Assembly: GCA_964440985.1 (NCBI GenBank)
Contig: CAYTWE010000001.1
Location: 23,968 to 87,967 of the forward strand
Direction of reading: 5' to 3'
DNA length: 64,000 nucleotides
From: UBA1731 sp964440985
GTDB lineage: Bacteria; Verrucomicrobiota; Kiritimatiellia; RFP12; UBA1067
Part shown: in pieces, positions 25,610 through 34,042 of the stretch
How the letters are laid out: the number at the start of each line of letters is the position of its first letter
Position numbering within the stretch: position 1 is the first letter of the stretch
Position numbers and translations under genes: made by a program
Notes under the pieces: model-generated
Told to the model about the DNA's origin: nothing
What the model saw: only the letters and a program-made list of their open reading frames with translations
Database searches by the model: none

Positions 25610-26118
25610 TTCATTATCTCCTTGAGTACTGTGGAATTTTCTGCGGAAAGCATGTCGTCCCGGCTGAACATCTCCGGATGCGCAGCCGGGCTGCGCACGC
25701 TGGCCCCCGTTTTCCCGGGTTGCGCCCGGACGGCAAACGCCGCCACATCGCGCCCCATCGTGAACGGCAGAAGCGAATATGCCGCTGAGCCGGACGGCGG
25801 CAGTCCGACGGCCGGCGGAAGGTGGTCATCGGCAGGCAGCTTCGCCACCACTTTGGGCATCGTCTCGTCGAGCAGCCCTATGCCGGAATCAAGACGCCCT
25901 ATCGACGGACGGTTTCGCGCATCCCGGCGCACCTGCCACGGAGTGCGCACCGCGTCAAGACAGGCGGCATTCACGTCCGGCGACAGCGACACGAACGACG
26001 CAAAAGGCCTCATCCGCTCACTTGCGGACACAAAGGACAAAGGGACATTGTGCGGGAAGCGTGTGGCAAGAAACGCAAACACGATGAAGAGCAGAACTAT
26101 GTATATCGCATCCCGCAT
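25606..26118 (-). CDS. membrane-anchored protein of unknown function
   Basis: No known family is recognised in these 170 residues. The N-terminus (AIYIVLLFIVFAFLATRF) is one membrane span or uncleaved anchor. The rest is a hydrophilic, Pro/Ala/Arg-rich periplasmic part with no repeats or catalytic motif that I can see. It lies between the ExbD-like gene and pyrE with 4-nt or smaller overlaps at both ends. It may therefore be a component of the ExbB/ExbD-like envelope complex, perhaps in place of TonB/TolA. That is inference. Confidence 0.6.
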   Translation of the reverse strand: MRDAIYIVLLFIVFAFLATRFPHNVPLSFVSASERMRPFASFVSLSPDVNAACLDAVRTPWQVRRDARNRPSIGRLDSGIGLLDETMPKVVAKLPADDHLPPAVGLPPSGSAAYSLLPFTMGRDVAAFAVRAQPGKTGASVRSPAAHPEMFSRDDMLSAENSTVLKEIMK

Positions 26119-26540
26119 CAGTCATGCTTCTCCGCGAGCTGGACGTTGACAATCCGCGCACCCTTGGCGATCGACATTACGCGCATGAGATCGCCGGACG
26201 GCACACGCTTGTCGGAAAGAAGCGTAAGAGTTCCGCATCGCGTCTCCGAAACACGTTCGTCAAGACGGTTCGAGAACTCCTCAGCGCTTGCCGGATCCGA
26301 AAGCACATACCGTGCATCGTCGAAAAACACGAGTGTTCCCTCGGACTGTGCACCACCGGGCATTAGCAGCGCGACAAGTCCGGTCTGCGCAGTGTCCGCT
26401 ATGTCCGAAACGGGAAGCTCCATGGACACCGCCGGCGCAGGCGCAAGTGTGCCGTAGAGAAGCGACATCATCACCATGACAAGCACGAGCGTAAGCCACG
26501 GCGCAATCTGCACAAGATACCTGAACCACGCCATGTTCAT
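26118..26540 (-). CDS. divergent ExbD/TolR-like protein
   Basis: This 140-aa protein has one N-terminal transmembrane helix and a small periplasmic domain. It follows an ExbB-like gene directly. In canonical ExbD/TolR the helix begins TPFIDVMLVLL, with an Asp that carries protons. The aligned stretch here is APWLTLVLVMVMM, so the Asp position holds Thr17. The periplasmic part (ARYVLSDPASAEEFSNRL, LTLLSDKRVPSGDLMRVM, GARIVNVQLAEK) follows the ExbD pattern of strand, helix and LxxDKxV...LM. It overlaps both neighbours, and ATG at 26540 is used. Whether it can couple to proton motive force is doubtful without the Asp. Confidence 0.78.
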   Translation of the reverse strand: MNMAWFRYLVQIAPWLTLVLVMVMMSLLYGTLAPAPAVSMELPVSDIADTAQTGLVALLMPGGAQSEGTLVFFDDARYVLSDPASAEEFSNRLDERVSETRCGTLTLLSDKRVPSGDLMRVMSIAKGARIVNVQLAEKHD

Positions 26541-27145
26541 GCGGATGTCTCCGTCAGCCTCGCAACAATGTCCCGTACCGTCGCGTCAAGGTCGGCGGCA
26601 AGATGCTCAAGCCGCGCTCGGAGAAGGGCATACAGCACATACACGAACACGGAGACAAGCAGACCTGCGGCGGCGCAGGCAAGCGCAGGCCCCATGAGTG
26701 GAACGAGATCGGCGCGTGTCGCCAGCGTCTTTCCGGAAACCGCCGCCAATGCGCGGGCGAATCCGACCATCGTGCCAAACAGCCCCAGGAGCGGCGAGAT
26801 CTGCGCAACTGTCTGCAGCACCGACAGACGGCGCGAAAACCGGCGGGCTTCGGTACGCGCAGCGACTTCGGCGGCCTCCTTTATCGCGACAGCGGACTCG
26901 TGCCTCCGGCGGATGGCTGCCGCAACGACCCGTGCGACAGGCGTTGGAGTTTCATCGCATATCGCCAAGGCCTCGCGGTCGTTCTCCTTCGCCACAAGGT
27001 TGTCCACACCGGCCATGAAATCGACGTACACCACATGCGCCCGCCTCAGGTCGATGAACCTCATGAAGAAGATGCCGGCCGAGACAAGCCCCACAATCGC
27101 TATCGTCCACAACACCGGACCGCCAGAAAGCATTACGGATATCAC
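26537..27145 (-). CDS. ExbB/TolQ/MotA-family proton channel protein
   Basis: This 202-aa protein has the TolQ-type order: one N-terminal span (GGPVLWTIAIVGLVSAGIFFM), a cytoplasmic helical region, then two spans. The family motif ISPLLGLFGTMVGFARAL and PALACAAAGLLVSVFVYVLY are the conserved Thr/Gly-rich helices. The start is probably GTG at 27145, whose GTGA overlaps the stop of the TPR gene; ATG at 27133 is the alternative. Together with the ExbD-like partner it should form an inner-membrane energising complex. Confidence 0.88.
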   Translation of the reverse strand: MISVMLSGGPVLWTIAIVGLVSAGIFFMRFIDLRRAHVVYVDFMAGVDNLVAKENDREALAICDETPTPVARVVAAAIRRRHESAVAIKEAAEVAARTEARRFSRRLSVLQTVAQISPLLGLFGTMVGFARALAAVSGKTLATRADLVPLMGPALACAAAGLLVSVFVYVLYALLRARLEHLAADLDATVRDIVARLTETSA

Positions 27146-29364
27146 CTTGCACCACCCTTCCTTTTAAGCGCCGCAATGCGCCGCTGCGCCTCACGCGAAG
27201 CCGGCACGTCAGCATCCGCCACCCGTTCAAGCATTGCGATTGCGGCATTGGCGTTGCCCTCGGAATCATAATGATCCGCAAGCGCAAACGCTGCGCGGAC
27301 GAAAAACGTACGCGCCACTTCGCCGAACAGCATCCCCTTCGCACATCCTTCCGAATAGGCAAGCACCACATTTCTGTAATACTGCTCCATTGCCTTTTCC
27401 GTATTGCGAAGCTTCTCCATTGCGCGGCCGATCTTGAACGCAACTTCGATTTTCCGGTCGGGCGAAATGGCGTTGCCGTCCGGAAGCGCCCGGTACGCCG
27501 ATATCGCCTCTGCGTAGCAGTTCGTGTCTCCGGCCCCCATGGCGTATAGCGCGTCCGCCTTCAGCACGGACGCCTTGACCGCGTTTGGACTGCCTGGCAC
27601 CTGCGTTGCGGCGCGGTTGAACAGCTGCGATGCCTCCGCATATCTTCCAAGCTCCATCAAGGCCTCTCCCTGAACAAGCAGCGTTTCAGCAAAGAGCGTA
27701 CGGTTCGTTCCGGATTCGCCGGCTGCCTTCGTCGCAAGCTCCACAGCCTTGGAATAGTCCATCAGCGCGGATGAGCATCGCGCCGCCCAAAGAAGCGCGG
27801 ATGATGCATTTGCGCCGCCGGGGCGGCGGGCCGCATACGTCTCGAAATACGAACGCGCATCCTCGTACTTCCCGTGGTTGTACTCGTATTTTGCGCACCA
27901 CAGCATCAGATCGGTGCGCAGTTCCTCGCTTTTCGTGGATGCCATGAGGGATGTCGCCGTAGCCTTCGCATCAACGTCCATGCCCGCTCCGTACAGGCAC
28001 AGAGCCTCAAGGAAGCGCATCTCGTCCGAAAGTTTCGGGTTGCGTTTCGCCACGGTTCCGAAATCTTTTGCCGCCTCTCCGAAACGGTATCCCCTGTAGC
28101 AGGCTCGTCCTCTTCCGAGATACGCCTCCGTGACATCCGCCTCGGCAAGACCGTTCGACGCTATCAGGCCGTCATACCGTTCAATCGCAATGCCGATGCG
28201 CCCTCTCCTTGCGTCGATTGACGCCAATCGCAACGCCGACTTCTCCCCCCATGGACCGCCCTTTTTCTCAAGTTCTCCATAGATTCTCTCGGCGCGTTCC
28301 ATCTCGCCGGCGCGTTCAAGCGCATCAGCCTCCGAGAAGCGCATCTCTCCGGCATTCGCGCCGCCTAAGGCCGCCGCCCTTCCGTACGCCTCGGCGGCCT
28401 CCGCGTAATGTCCATCCGCAAGGAACGACTCCGCCTGACCAAATGCCGCAGACGCCTTCATCTCCGCATTTGTGGCGGACTGCTCCGCACGCGAAAACGC
28501 CCCGACGGCTTCGGAATGTCGCCCAAGCATGAACAGCGCCCGCCCACGGCGGCTGAGAACTGCGAAATCAGTTGCGGCAGACGGGTCGATCTCAAGGTAG
28601 CGGCGGTATTCGTCATCCGCACCGGCGGCGTCCCCGAGGGTCAGAAGTTTGTCTGCAAAGATCCGTGCGGACTGCACCGATACGCGCTCTCCAGGGTTCA
28701 TGCGCAAGAGAGCGCGCACTCGCGCAACTCCAGTCGTACGCAGAGTCTCCTGCGCCATCTCCGCGAAACCAAGCAGATACCCTGCGCGAAGGCGTGATTC
28801 TCCGTTTAGACCATGTTCCGCAACCGGACGCAAAACCGCACACGCCTCCACGTTCTTTCCCGCCTCCGACAGCAGTTCGCCCTTCAGGAGCATCGCATCC
28901 TCTGCCGCCGGCCCGGTCCTGCCTTCAAGCGTCTCCGAAGAGATGAGCGCAAGCGCGTCGGAACGTCTGCCTGTCTCCGCAAGCATGTACGCCCTGAGGA
29001 ACTTCACCGGCAATGCGAGGTTCGAATCGGAGAAAGGCTCCTTCAATGTATCAATCGCCGCGGCAAAGTTACCCGCCCGCACCTGAGAACGCGCTCGCCA
29101 GAAACGGAAGCGTTCGCCGGTTTCATCCGTCCACAAGGAAAGTCGCCTGTCTATCTCCGCATCATTTCCGAGATGCGCCAAAGCCTCAAGCGACACAAGC
29201 CGAGCATCAGTCCGCTCCGCCGCATTCCCGGCTGCGGCATCCGCCGCAGAAAGCGCCGTGCCCCACACTCCGTCCTTCAGCGCCTGCCGTGCGACATCAA
29301 TGTCTCCGGCGGCAAAGACTGCCGCAGAGACAAGGCAAAGCACGGCTGCGACAGGCAAACTCAC
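27142..29364 (-). CDS. large exported TPR-repeat protein
   Basis: This 740-aa protein has a signal peptide (VAAVLCLVSAAVFAAG) followed almost entirely by helical repeats of the TPR type. Examples are LSRRGRALFMLGRHSEAVGA, SFLADGHYAEAAEAYGRAAA and VQGEALMELGRYAEASQLF. TPR proteins of this sort are scaffolds in the periplasm. Its GTG start overlaps the era stop as GTGA, and its stop overlaps the ExbB-like start as GTGA. It is therefore translationally tied to the ExbB/ExbD pair. TPR-ExbB-ExbD neighbours are common in PVC and Bacteroidota genomes. Confidence 0.88.
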   Translation of the reverse strand: MSLPVAAVLCLVSAAVFAAGDIDVARQALKDGVWGTALSAADAAAGNAAERTDARLVSLEALAHLGNDAEIDRRLSLWTDETGERFRFWRARSQVRAGNFAAAIDTLKEPFSDSNLALPVKFLRAYMLAETGRRSDALALISSETLEGRTGPAAEDAMLLKGELLSEAGKNVEACAVLRPVAEHGLNGESRLRAGYLLGFAEMAQETLRTTGVARVRALLRMNPGERVSVQSARIFADKLLTLGDAAGADDEYRRYLEIDPSAATDFAVLSRRGRALFMLGRHSEAVGAFSRAEQSATNAEMKASAAFGQAESFLADGHYAEAAEAYGRAAALGGANAGEMRFSEADALERAGEMERAERIYGELEKKGGPWGEKSALRLASIDARRGRIGIAIERYDGLIASNGLAEADVTEAYLGRGRACYRGYRFGEAAKDFGTVAKRNPKLSDEMRFLEALCLYGAGMDVDAKATATSLMASTKSEELRTDLMLWCAKYEYNHGKYEDARSYFETYAARRPGGANASSALLWAARCSSALMDYSKAVELATKAAGESGTNRTLFAETLLVQGEALMELGRYAEASQLFNRAATQVPGSPNAVKASVLKADALYAMGAGDTNCYAEAISAYRALPDGNAISPDRKIEVAFKIGRAMEKLRNTEKAMEQYYRNVVLAYSEGCAKGMLFGEVARTFFVRAAFALADHYDSEGNANAAIAMLERVADADVPASREAQRRIAALKRKGGAR

Positions 29365-30287
29365 ACCAACGCTCCCTTGTACCCCATTTCAGAAAGCAGC
29401 CTGTCGTTCTTCATCCAGTTCTGCTCAACCTTAACCCACAGCTCAAGGCGCACTTTCACGCCAAACATGTCTGAAAGCTCCGGTTCAGCGGCCTTTCGTG
29501 CGTACTTGAGCGTCCTGCCGCCTGATCCGATCACCATGCCCTTCTGCGACGGCTTGTTTACGTAGATCGCAACATTCACATCCCAAACGCCGTTTCGCTC
29601 AGAGATGTCCTTGACGGCCACACCAATCTCGTGCGGGATCTCCTGGAACAGCCGCGCAAGCAGCTTCTCTCGCACGACATCAGCAATGGCAAGCTTGCGC
29701 GGGTAGTCCGTCACTATGTCATCATCGAAAAGCGCCGGGCCTGGCTCAGCCATGCCATACAGCGCATCGGCGAGAGCGGCAAGCCCTTCTCCCGTCTTCG
29801 CCGAAAGTTTAATCCATGTCGGAGACACCCCGCAATCCCTGTGCGCCGCAGCCCAGCTGTCGTGATACATTGTCTCGAAGAACGGACTCTTGTCGCACTG
29901 ATTCAGGACGAAGATGCACTTTTCCGGCTTCTCGCGGGCTACACGCGCCATCCATCCTTCATCTTCCATCTGCGGCGCGTTTGATGCATCAAAAACGAGG
30001 CAAAGTATGTCCGTACCCGCACTTGACGCCCTGGCCATGCCGTTAAGCAGACGTCCAAGCGGACCTTCCGCCTTGTGAAGTCCGGGAGTGTCGACAAGCA
30101 CCAGCTGCCCACGCGGATCGGAGACAATGCCGCGCACCGTGTTGCGCGTCGTCTGCTCGACGGGTGACACGATCGACACCTTCTCTCCGACAAGGGCGTT
30201 GACAAGCGTCGATTTGCCGGCATTTGTCCTGCCGACGATGCCCACAATCGCCGCTTTTTTCTCACAGTTTTCTTCTCTGCTGCCCAT
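29361..30287 (-). CDS. era: GTPase Era
   Basis: This 308-aa ribosome-assembly GTPase binds the 3' end of 16S rRNA. The G domain has GRTNAGKSTLVNALVG, TTRNTVRGI, LVDTPGLHK and a G4 motif reading NQCD where NKxD is usual. The C-terminal KH domain has KPSQKGMVIGSGGRTLKYA and VRLELWVKVEQNW; the GxxG loop is GSGG. Length fits Era. ATG at 30287. An extended -10 (TGCTATAAT) at 30318-30326 lies just past the acpP terminator. Confidence 0.94.
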   Translation of the reverse strand: MGSREENCEKKAAIVGIVGRTNAGKSTLVNALVGEKVSIVSPVEQTTRNTVRGIVSDPRGQLVLVDTPGLHKAEGPLGRLLNGMARASSAGTDILCLVFDASNAPQMEDEGWMARVAREKPEKCIFVLNQCDKSPFFETMYHDSWAAAHRDCGVSPTWIKLSAKTGEGLAALADALYGMAEPGPALFDDDIVTDYPRKLAIADVVREKLLARLFQEIPHEIGVAVKDISERNGVWDVNVAIYVNKPSQKGMVIGSGGRTLKYARKAAEPELSDMFGVKVRLELWVKVEQNWMKNDRLLSEMGYKGALV

Positions 30288-30317
30288 AGGCTGTCACCAT
30301 TCTCCAAAACACTGGCG

Positions 30318-30326
30318 ATTATAGCA
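30318..30326 (-). promoter_or_regulatory. extended -10 promoter for era and downstream genes
   Basis: TGCTATAAT on the minus strand, 30 nt before the era ATG and right after the acpP terminator T-run. No good -35 is seen, as expected for an extended -10 site. Confidence 0.55.
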
Positions 30327-30327
30327 C

Positions 30328-30361
30328 AAAAAAGAGACCTGCGCGGAGTGCGCGGCCTCTT
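30328..30361 (-). terminator. rho-independent terminator of acpP
   Basis: AGAGGCC-GCGC pairs with GCGC-AGGTCTCT (30333-30361) with T6 (30333-30328) on the minus strand. The plus strand also has a T-run, so it could work in both directions. Confidence 0.85.
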
Positions 30362-30392
30362 TTTCGCCCTTGCTGCTCAAGGATTTTGGCGG

Positions 30393-30650
30393 TTACGCCT
30401 GGGCGCCGTCACCATATCCCTTGGATGTGAGATACTCGATGACCTTGCCAACCGTGGTGAGCTTTTCAGCGTCCTCTTCGGGGATCGCCGCGCCGAATTC
30501 CTCTTCAAACGCCATAATGAGCTCGACGGAATCGAGGGAGTCTGCGCCGAGATCGTCGATGAACGACGCTTCGGACGTCACCTGCTCAGCGTTGACGCCG
30601 AGCTGATCCACGATAATCTCTCTGACGCGATCTTCAAGTTTACCTGCCAT
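30393..30650 (-). CDS. acpP: acyl carrier protein (primary)
   Basis: This 85-aa carrier has the phosphopantetheine-attachment motif GADSLDSVELIMAFEEEFG, with Ser in DSL. It also has the helix III segment IPEEDAEKLTTVGKVIEYL and the acidic composition of ACPs. It would serve type II fatty acid synthesis. ATG at 30650 is preceded by AAGGAG at about 11 nt. It has its own promoter and terminator. A second, different ACP is at 49025. Confidence 0.97.
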   Translation of the reverse strand: MAGKLEDRVREIIVDQLGVNAEQVTSEASFIDDLGADSLDSVELIMAFEEEFGAAIPEEDAEKLTTVGKVIEYLTSKGYGDGAQA

Positions 30651-30685
30651 AGTCTTTAAGTCTCCTTTTTGTTGGAACGCCTTGT

Positions 30686-30714
30686 AAGATACCAAATCCC
30701 AACCTTGAAATCAA
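30686..30714 (-). promoter_or_regulatory. promoter of acpP
   Basis: Minus strand: -35 TTGATT (30709-30714), 17-nt spacer, -10 TATCTT (30686-30691). Confidence 0.65.
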
Positions 30715-30765
30715 GCGAAATTGTTGCTTGACAAGTGACCCGAAATTGGCGTACGCAGTTCCACA

Positions 30766-32436
30766 TCATTCACGACAGTCCGGGGGGCCAGACACTTCGC
30801 GCACACCGGGTGGCGGCTTGACGGTCTTGACAATCCTGTCGCCTTCACGCCGCCATTCGGCGACAATCGGCCCGTGCGGCGTCGGAACGCTACCTTTTGC
30901 GAAATCGACTGATGACGGCGGAACTGGTTCGAACGCGAATGTCGCGTAGCCGGGCGAAAGCGGTCGCACTCCAAGCACATACGACGTAAGCAGCCCGGCG
31001 ACCGCCGTATCCGGATGAGCCTCATCGCCCCATCCGGGCATCGCCACATCCATGCACTCGTACGTCGTGCGGCATCCCTTCCACTCCGGAGATATCACCG
31101 TGAAGAAGCCATGCTCCTCTATCGACTTCAGCGCAAGGTCGCCAAATCCGAACTCAAAGCGTCCACGCGCCGACAGCGCCTGAAACTTGCCGTGCCAGTT
31201 GCGCGGAAGCGCTGAGGCAAGCGTGGCCGCCTCACGTCTGTCGACGAAACGGACGGCAAGCGCAAGGGCATTCGCCTCAGTGGAGTATGTTCCATCCTCA
31301 ATCGAGAACGCAAACGCCCGGCCGTCTTCGCATCTGAAATCGCGTTTCGTCACAGAGGCGATGCGTTCCGCCTCACTTCGCCAAATCTTCGCATCCGCAT
31401 CATGCCCCAACCACTCCGCAATCTCCGCAGAGTCGGAAAGCGCCTTCCAAAGCAGGATTTGCATATAGCTGCGGCGATGTAGCGACGTTGCGCCGAACCG
31501 GAGAGCCCCTGCGTTCTTGCAAGTCTCCTTCCGCTGAATGAACACCCCGTCGCGCACATTGCGCAGGAGATATCCGATTAGGCGCCGCAAATTCGGAAAC
31601 AGATCGCGCATCAGCGCCATATCGCCGGTGTACAGCGCATAGTTGCGCATCACCGGCGCAAACCACGCGGCGAATTCATCCGACGCAAACGGTCCGTATT
31701 CGCCCGATGCCGGCGACACTTTCGCCTCAGGGTACGGACAGGCCTGAACATAGCCTTCCGGCGTCTGCGCCAGCGCAAGCATTCGCAATGAACCCGGCAT
31801 ATACGGCGAATCGGATGCATACGCCGCGTACATGTTGAGATCCGCCCACCAGAGATCGCCGCTCCACACAAGCCTGTCGCGCTTTGCGCCATCAGAAAGA
31901 TACGCGCACAGCGTCTCCTCGCCGCGCTTCGGTATGGCAGCAAGCTGACATGTGCGCACACTTGCGCGCCACAGCGCATTCAGACGTTCATCTGAGCAGG
32001 AAAACGAGCCTTCAACCGGCTCTTCCGAATACGTGCATCTGTTCTCGAACCTGAAATCATCAATGTCAACGGACGCGCCTGGCGTATCTACGGCCACGCG
32101 CACATAGCGGACAAGCCCTTGCTGGAATCTCGCCCTGCATACGCCACCCGTCGTCACCGTGAACAGCTCAAAGCGGTCGGTAGATGACGGCGGAATCGGC
32201 AGCGGCACATCCTTGCCAAGATAATCCGCACGTGTATCGTCCCAGAAGTCGCCCCTCTCCGTCATGCGATCAGGATGGTTGGCGTACGATATGCGCACAA
32301 CCGCGCCTGACGCCCCGACAGTCACGGGCGACGCCTTGAACACTGCATAGCCTGCGGTTGCATCAGGGCCGAAATCAATGATATGCGGATGCCCATGCGA
32401 CACCAGCGCTGCCAACAACAATCCTCCACAAAACAC
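30766..32436 (-). CDS. alpha-L-rhamnosidase-like glycoside hydrolase (GH78)
   Basis: This 556-aa protein is likely exported (hydrophobic start FCGGLLLAALVSHG). Its (alpha/alpha)6 domain holds the GH78 segment LSDGAKRDRLVWSGDLWW near residue 180. Other repeats of the barrel include FASDEFAAWFAPVMRNYALYTGD, WRSEAERIASVTKRDF and FTVISPEWKGCRTTYECMD. It has no large N-terminal beta modules beyond the first 150 residues, so it is shorter than many GH78 enzymes. It probably removes rhamnose from plant or bacterial polysaccharides. A GTG at 32436 with GGAGG six to seven nt before it is the best start. It is the last gene of the 39.3-30.8 kb operon. Confidence 0.82.
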   Translation of the reverse strand: MFCGGLLLAALVSHGHPHIIDFGPDATAGYAVFKASPVTVGASGAVVRISYANHPDRMTERGDFWDDTRADYLGKDVPLPIPPSSTDRFELFTVTTGGVCRARFQQGLVRYVRVAVDTPGASVDIDDFRFENRCTYSEEPVEGSFSCSDERLNALWRASVRTCQLAAIPKRGEETLCAYLSDGAKRDRLVWSGDLWWADLNMYAAYASDSPYMPGSLRMLALAQTPEGYVQACPYPEAKVSPASGEYGPFASDEFAAWFAPVMRNYALYTGDMALMRDLFPNLRRLIGYLLRNVRDGVFIQRKETCKNAGALRFGATSLHRRSYMQILLWKALSDSAEIAEWLGHDADAKIWRSEAERIASVTKRDFRCEDGRAFAFSIEDGTYSTEANALALAVRFVDRREAATLASALPRNWHGKFQALSARGRFEFGFGDLALKSIEEHGFFTVISPEWKGCRTTYECMDVAMPGWGDEAHPDTAVAGLLTSYVLGVRPLSPGYATFAFEPVPPSSVDFAKGSVPTPHGPIVAEWRREGDRIVKTVKPPPGVREVSGPPDCRE

Positions 32437-32449
32437 GACATCCTCCGTT

Positions 32450-34042
32450 TCAGTTTATGGCAACGTCCAACGTCGTCCCCTTCGTGAATGCGTACTGGAA
32501 GCGTCCGTTGTCCGATGCGACAAATGATTTCCCGGTGGCGGGAGCGAACACGCCAAGAAGGTTCTGCGTATACAGAAACGCAGACTCCCTGAACGCATAG
32601 GTGCTCCACTCATGTCTTGGCTTCGCGAGCGGATTCGCGCATGGCGCATCCTCCGGCGACATCCCCGGCATGAAAAACGGCCTTGCGAGAAGCAGCACAA
32701 CACCTTCACCCTTCGCCGCCTCACATCTGAAATACGCATCCTGCCCGTTATCCACATCGTGTCCGGAATTGTCTATCCACACGAAGCGTACGCCATCCTC
32801 CACCCACGCCGCCATGCGCTCCCGCCTGACGAAATCCCCTGGCCGGAGACGAAGTCTGCGCGGACGCGGATACGACGAGGAAACGATGCGAACCGCCGCC
32901 CCCTCCACGGCAAACGACTTCGCGCCACGGCAACGCGACGGGAACACGCGATCACACTGTTCGCCGCCGCATCCGATGCGAAACACCTTCGTCTGGCTTC
33001 GGTAGGGCTTGACGGCAACAACGTCAATCAGCATCGACGCCGCAAGATTGATGCGGTTGAAACGATACATCGGCCGCAGGTTCTCCGGCCCGTTCAATCC
33101 ATAGCTCTGCGTGATGACGTGCCGTACGCCGTTCTCCATCACATCGGCATCTAAATGCGCATGGCCGGCAAACGAACCCGCAATCCTGATGCGCCCTGTC
33201 TTTGCGTGGCGTTCAACGACGGCAAGCGCATCCGCAAGTCCGGGCGTAGTGCACGGCTCCGCGCTTGACCGCCAAAGGCCAAGATACGGATGCAGCGTCG
33301 CGTGAGAAAGGATAACCGCAGTCCAGCCATCCTTCAACTCTCCAAGGCTCCTGTCAAGGAAATCGACCTGACGCTGCGTCACGCCTACCCACGTCTTCCC
33401 CTTGGTGTTCCCGACGTTCAATTCAGACGTGTTGAGAAATATCACGCGGGTCATCTTGCGCGGGAAATCCCACAGGCCGTATCCGTCCACTGCATAGCGA
33501 AAACCCGAAGCGGACTCAAGCGCTGAATTGAAGAACCGGAAATAGTCGTCGGACGACTGGTGCCAGATGACGTTTCCGAGGTCGTGATTCCCGACAACAT
33601 GAAGCGACGGAACCGAGAACGTGCCGTATATGCGCCTCTCGCAATCCATTACCGCCCTTCCGAACGCCTCCGGCTCATCCTTCCACGTCTTCCTTCCGCG
33701 ATCAAGACCTATGTCGCCGAGATTGGCGATGAAGTCGGCGCCGAAGATTTTTGCCGCCGCATCTAAGGCATACTGGTGCACCATCCCGTCGCCCCAGTCC
33801 GGCGATCCGCCAAGCGACACGGTACCGGAATGGACATCGCTGACAACCGGGAACACAAGTGTCTCGTCAGCCCCTTTCCATTCGCAGAACCTTGCCTTCG
33901 CAAGCCTTATCTCACGCATCATCCAGTCGGGAATCGCGGGAGCGGCAGGCTTCCCTGCTTGCGATGCCAAAGCATTGGAGCCGAGCGCGACCGCCGCACC
34001 GGCGCCGGCCATCCCGATAACGGCCCTTCTTGTCATGTTCAT
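32450..34042 (-). CDS. Tat-exported calcineurin-like metallophosphoesterase
   Basis: This 530-aa protein begins MNMTRRAVIGMAGAGAAVAL, a twin-arginine signal. The metallophosphoesterase motifs are in order: VSDVHSG, ANLGDIGLDRG, VVGNHDLGN, LSHATLHPY and GHAHLDADV, giving the Asp, His and Asn ligands of a two-metal site. The C-terminal 200 residues are a separate beta-rich region of unknown role. Its position between a DUF4091 hydrolase and a GH78 suggests a part in glycan or phosphate-ester breakdown, but the substrate is unknown. ATG at 34042 with AAAGGA upstream. Its stop is 13 nt before the GH78 start. Confidence 0.88.
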   Translation of the reverse strand: MNMTRRAVIGMAGAGAAVALGSNALASQAGKPAAPAIPDWMMREIRLAKARFCEWKGADETLVFPVVSDVHSGTVSLGGSPDWGDGMVHQYALDAAAKIFGADFIANLGDIGLDRGRKTWKDEPEAFGRAVMDCERRIYGTFSVPSLHVVGNHDLGNVIWHQSSDDYFRFFNSALESASGFRYAVDGYGLWDFPRKMTRVIFLNTSELNVGNTKGKTWVGVTQRQVDFLDRSLGELKDGWTAVILSHATLHPYLGLWRSSAEPCTTPGLADALAVVERHAKTGRIRIAGSFAGHAHLDADVMENGVRHVITQSYGLNGPENLRPMYRFNRINLAASMLIDVVAVKPYRSQTKVFRIGCGGEQCDRVFPSRCRGAKSFAVEGAAVRIVSSSYPRPRRLRLRPGDFVRRERMAAWVEDGVRFVWIDNSGHDVDNGQDAYFRCEAAKGEGVVLLLARPFFMPGMSPEDAPCANPLAKPRHEWSTYAFRESAFLYTQNLLGVFAPATGKSFVASDNGRFQYAFTKGTTLDVAIN

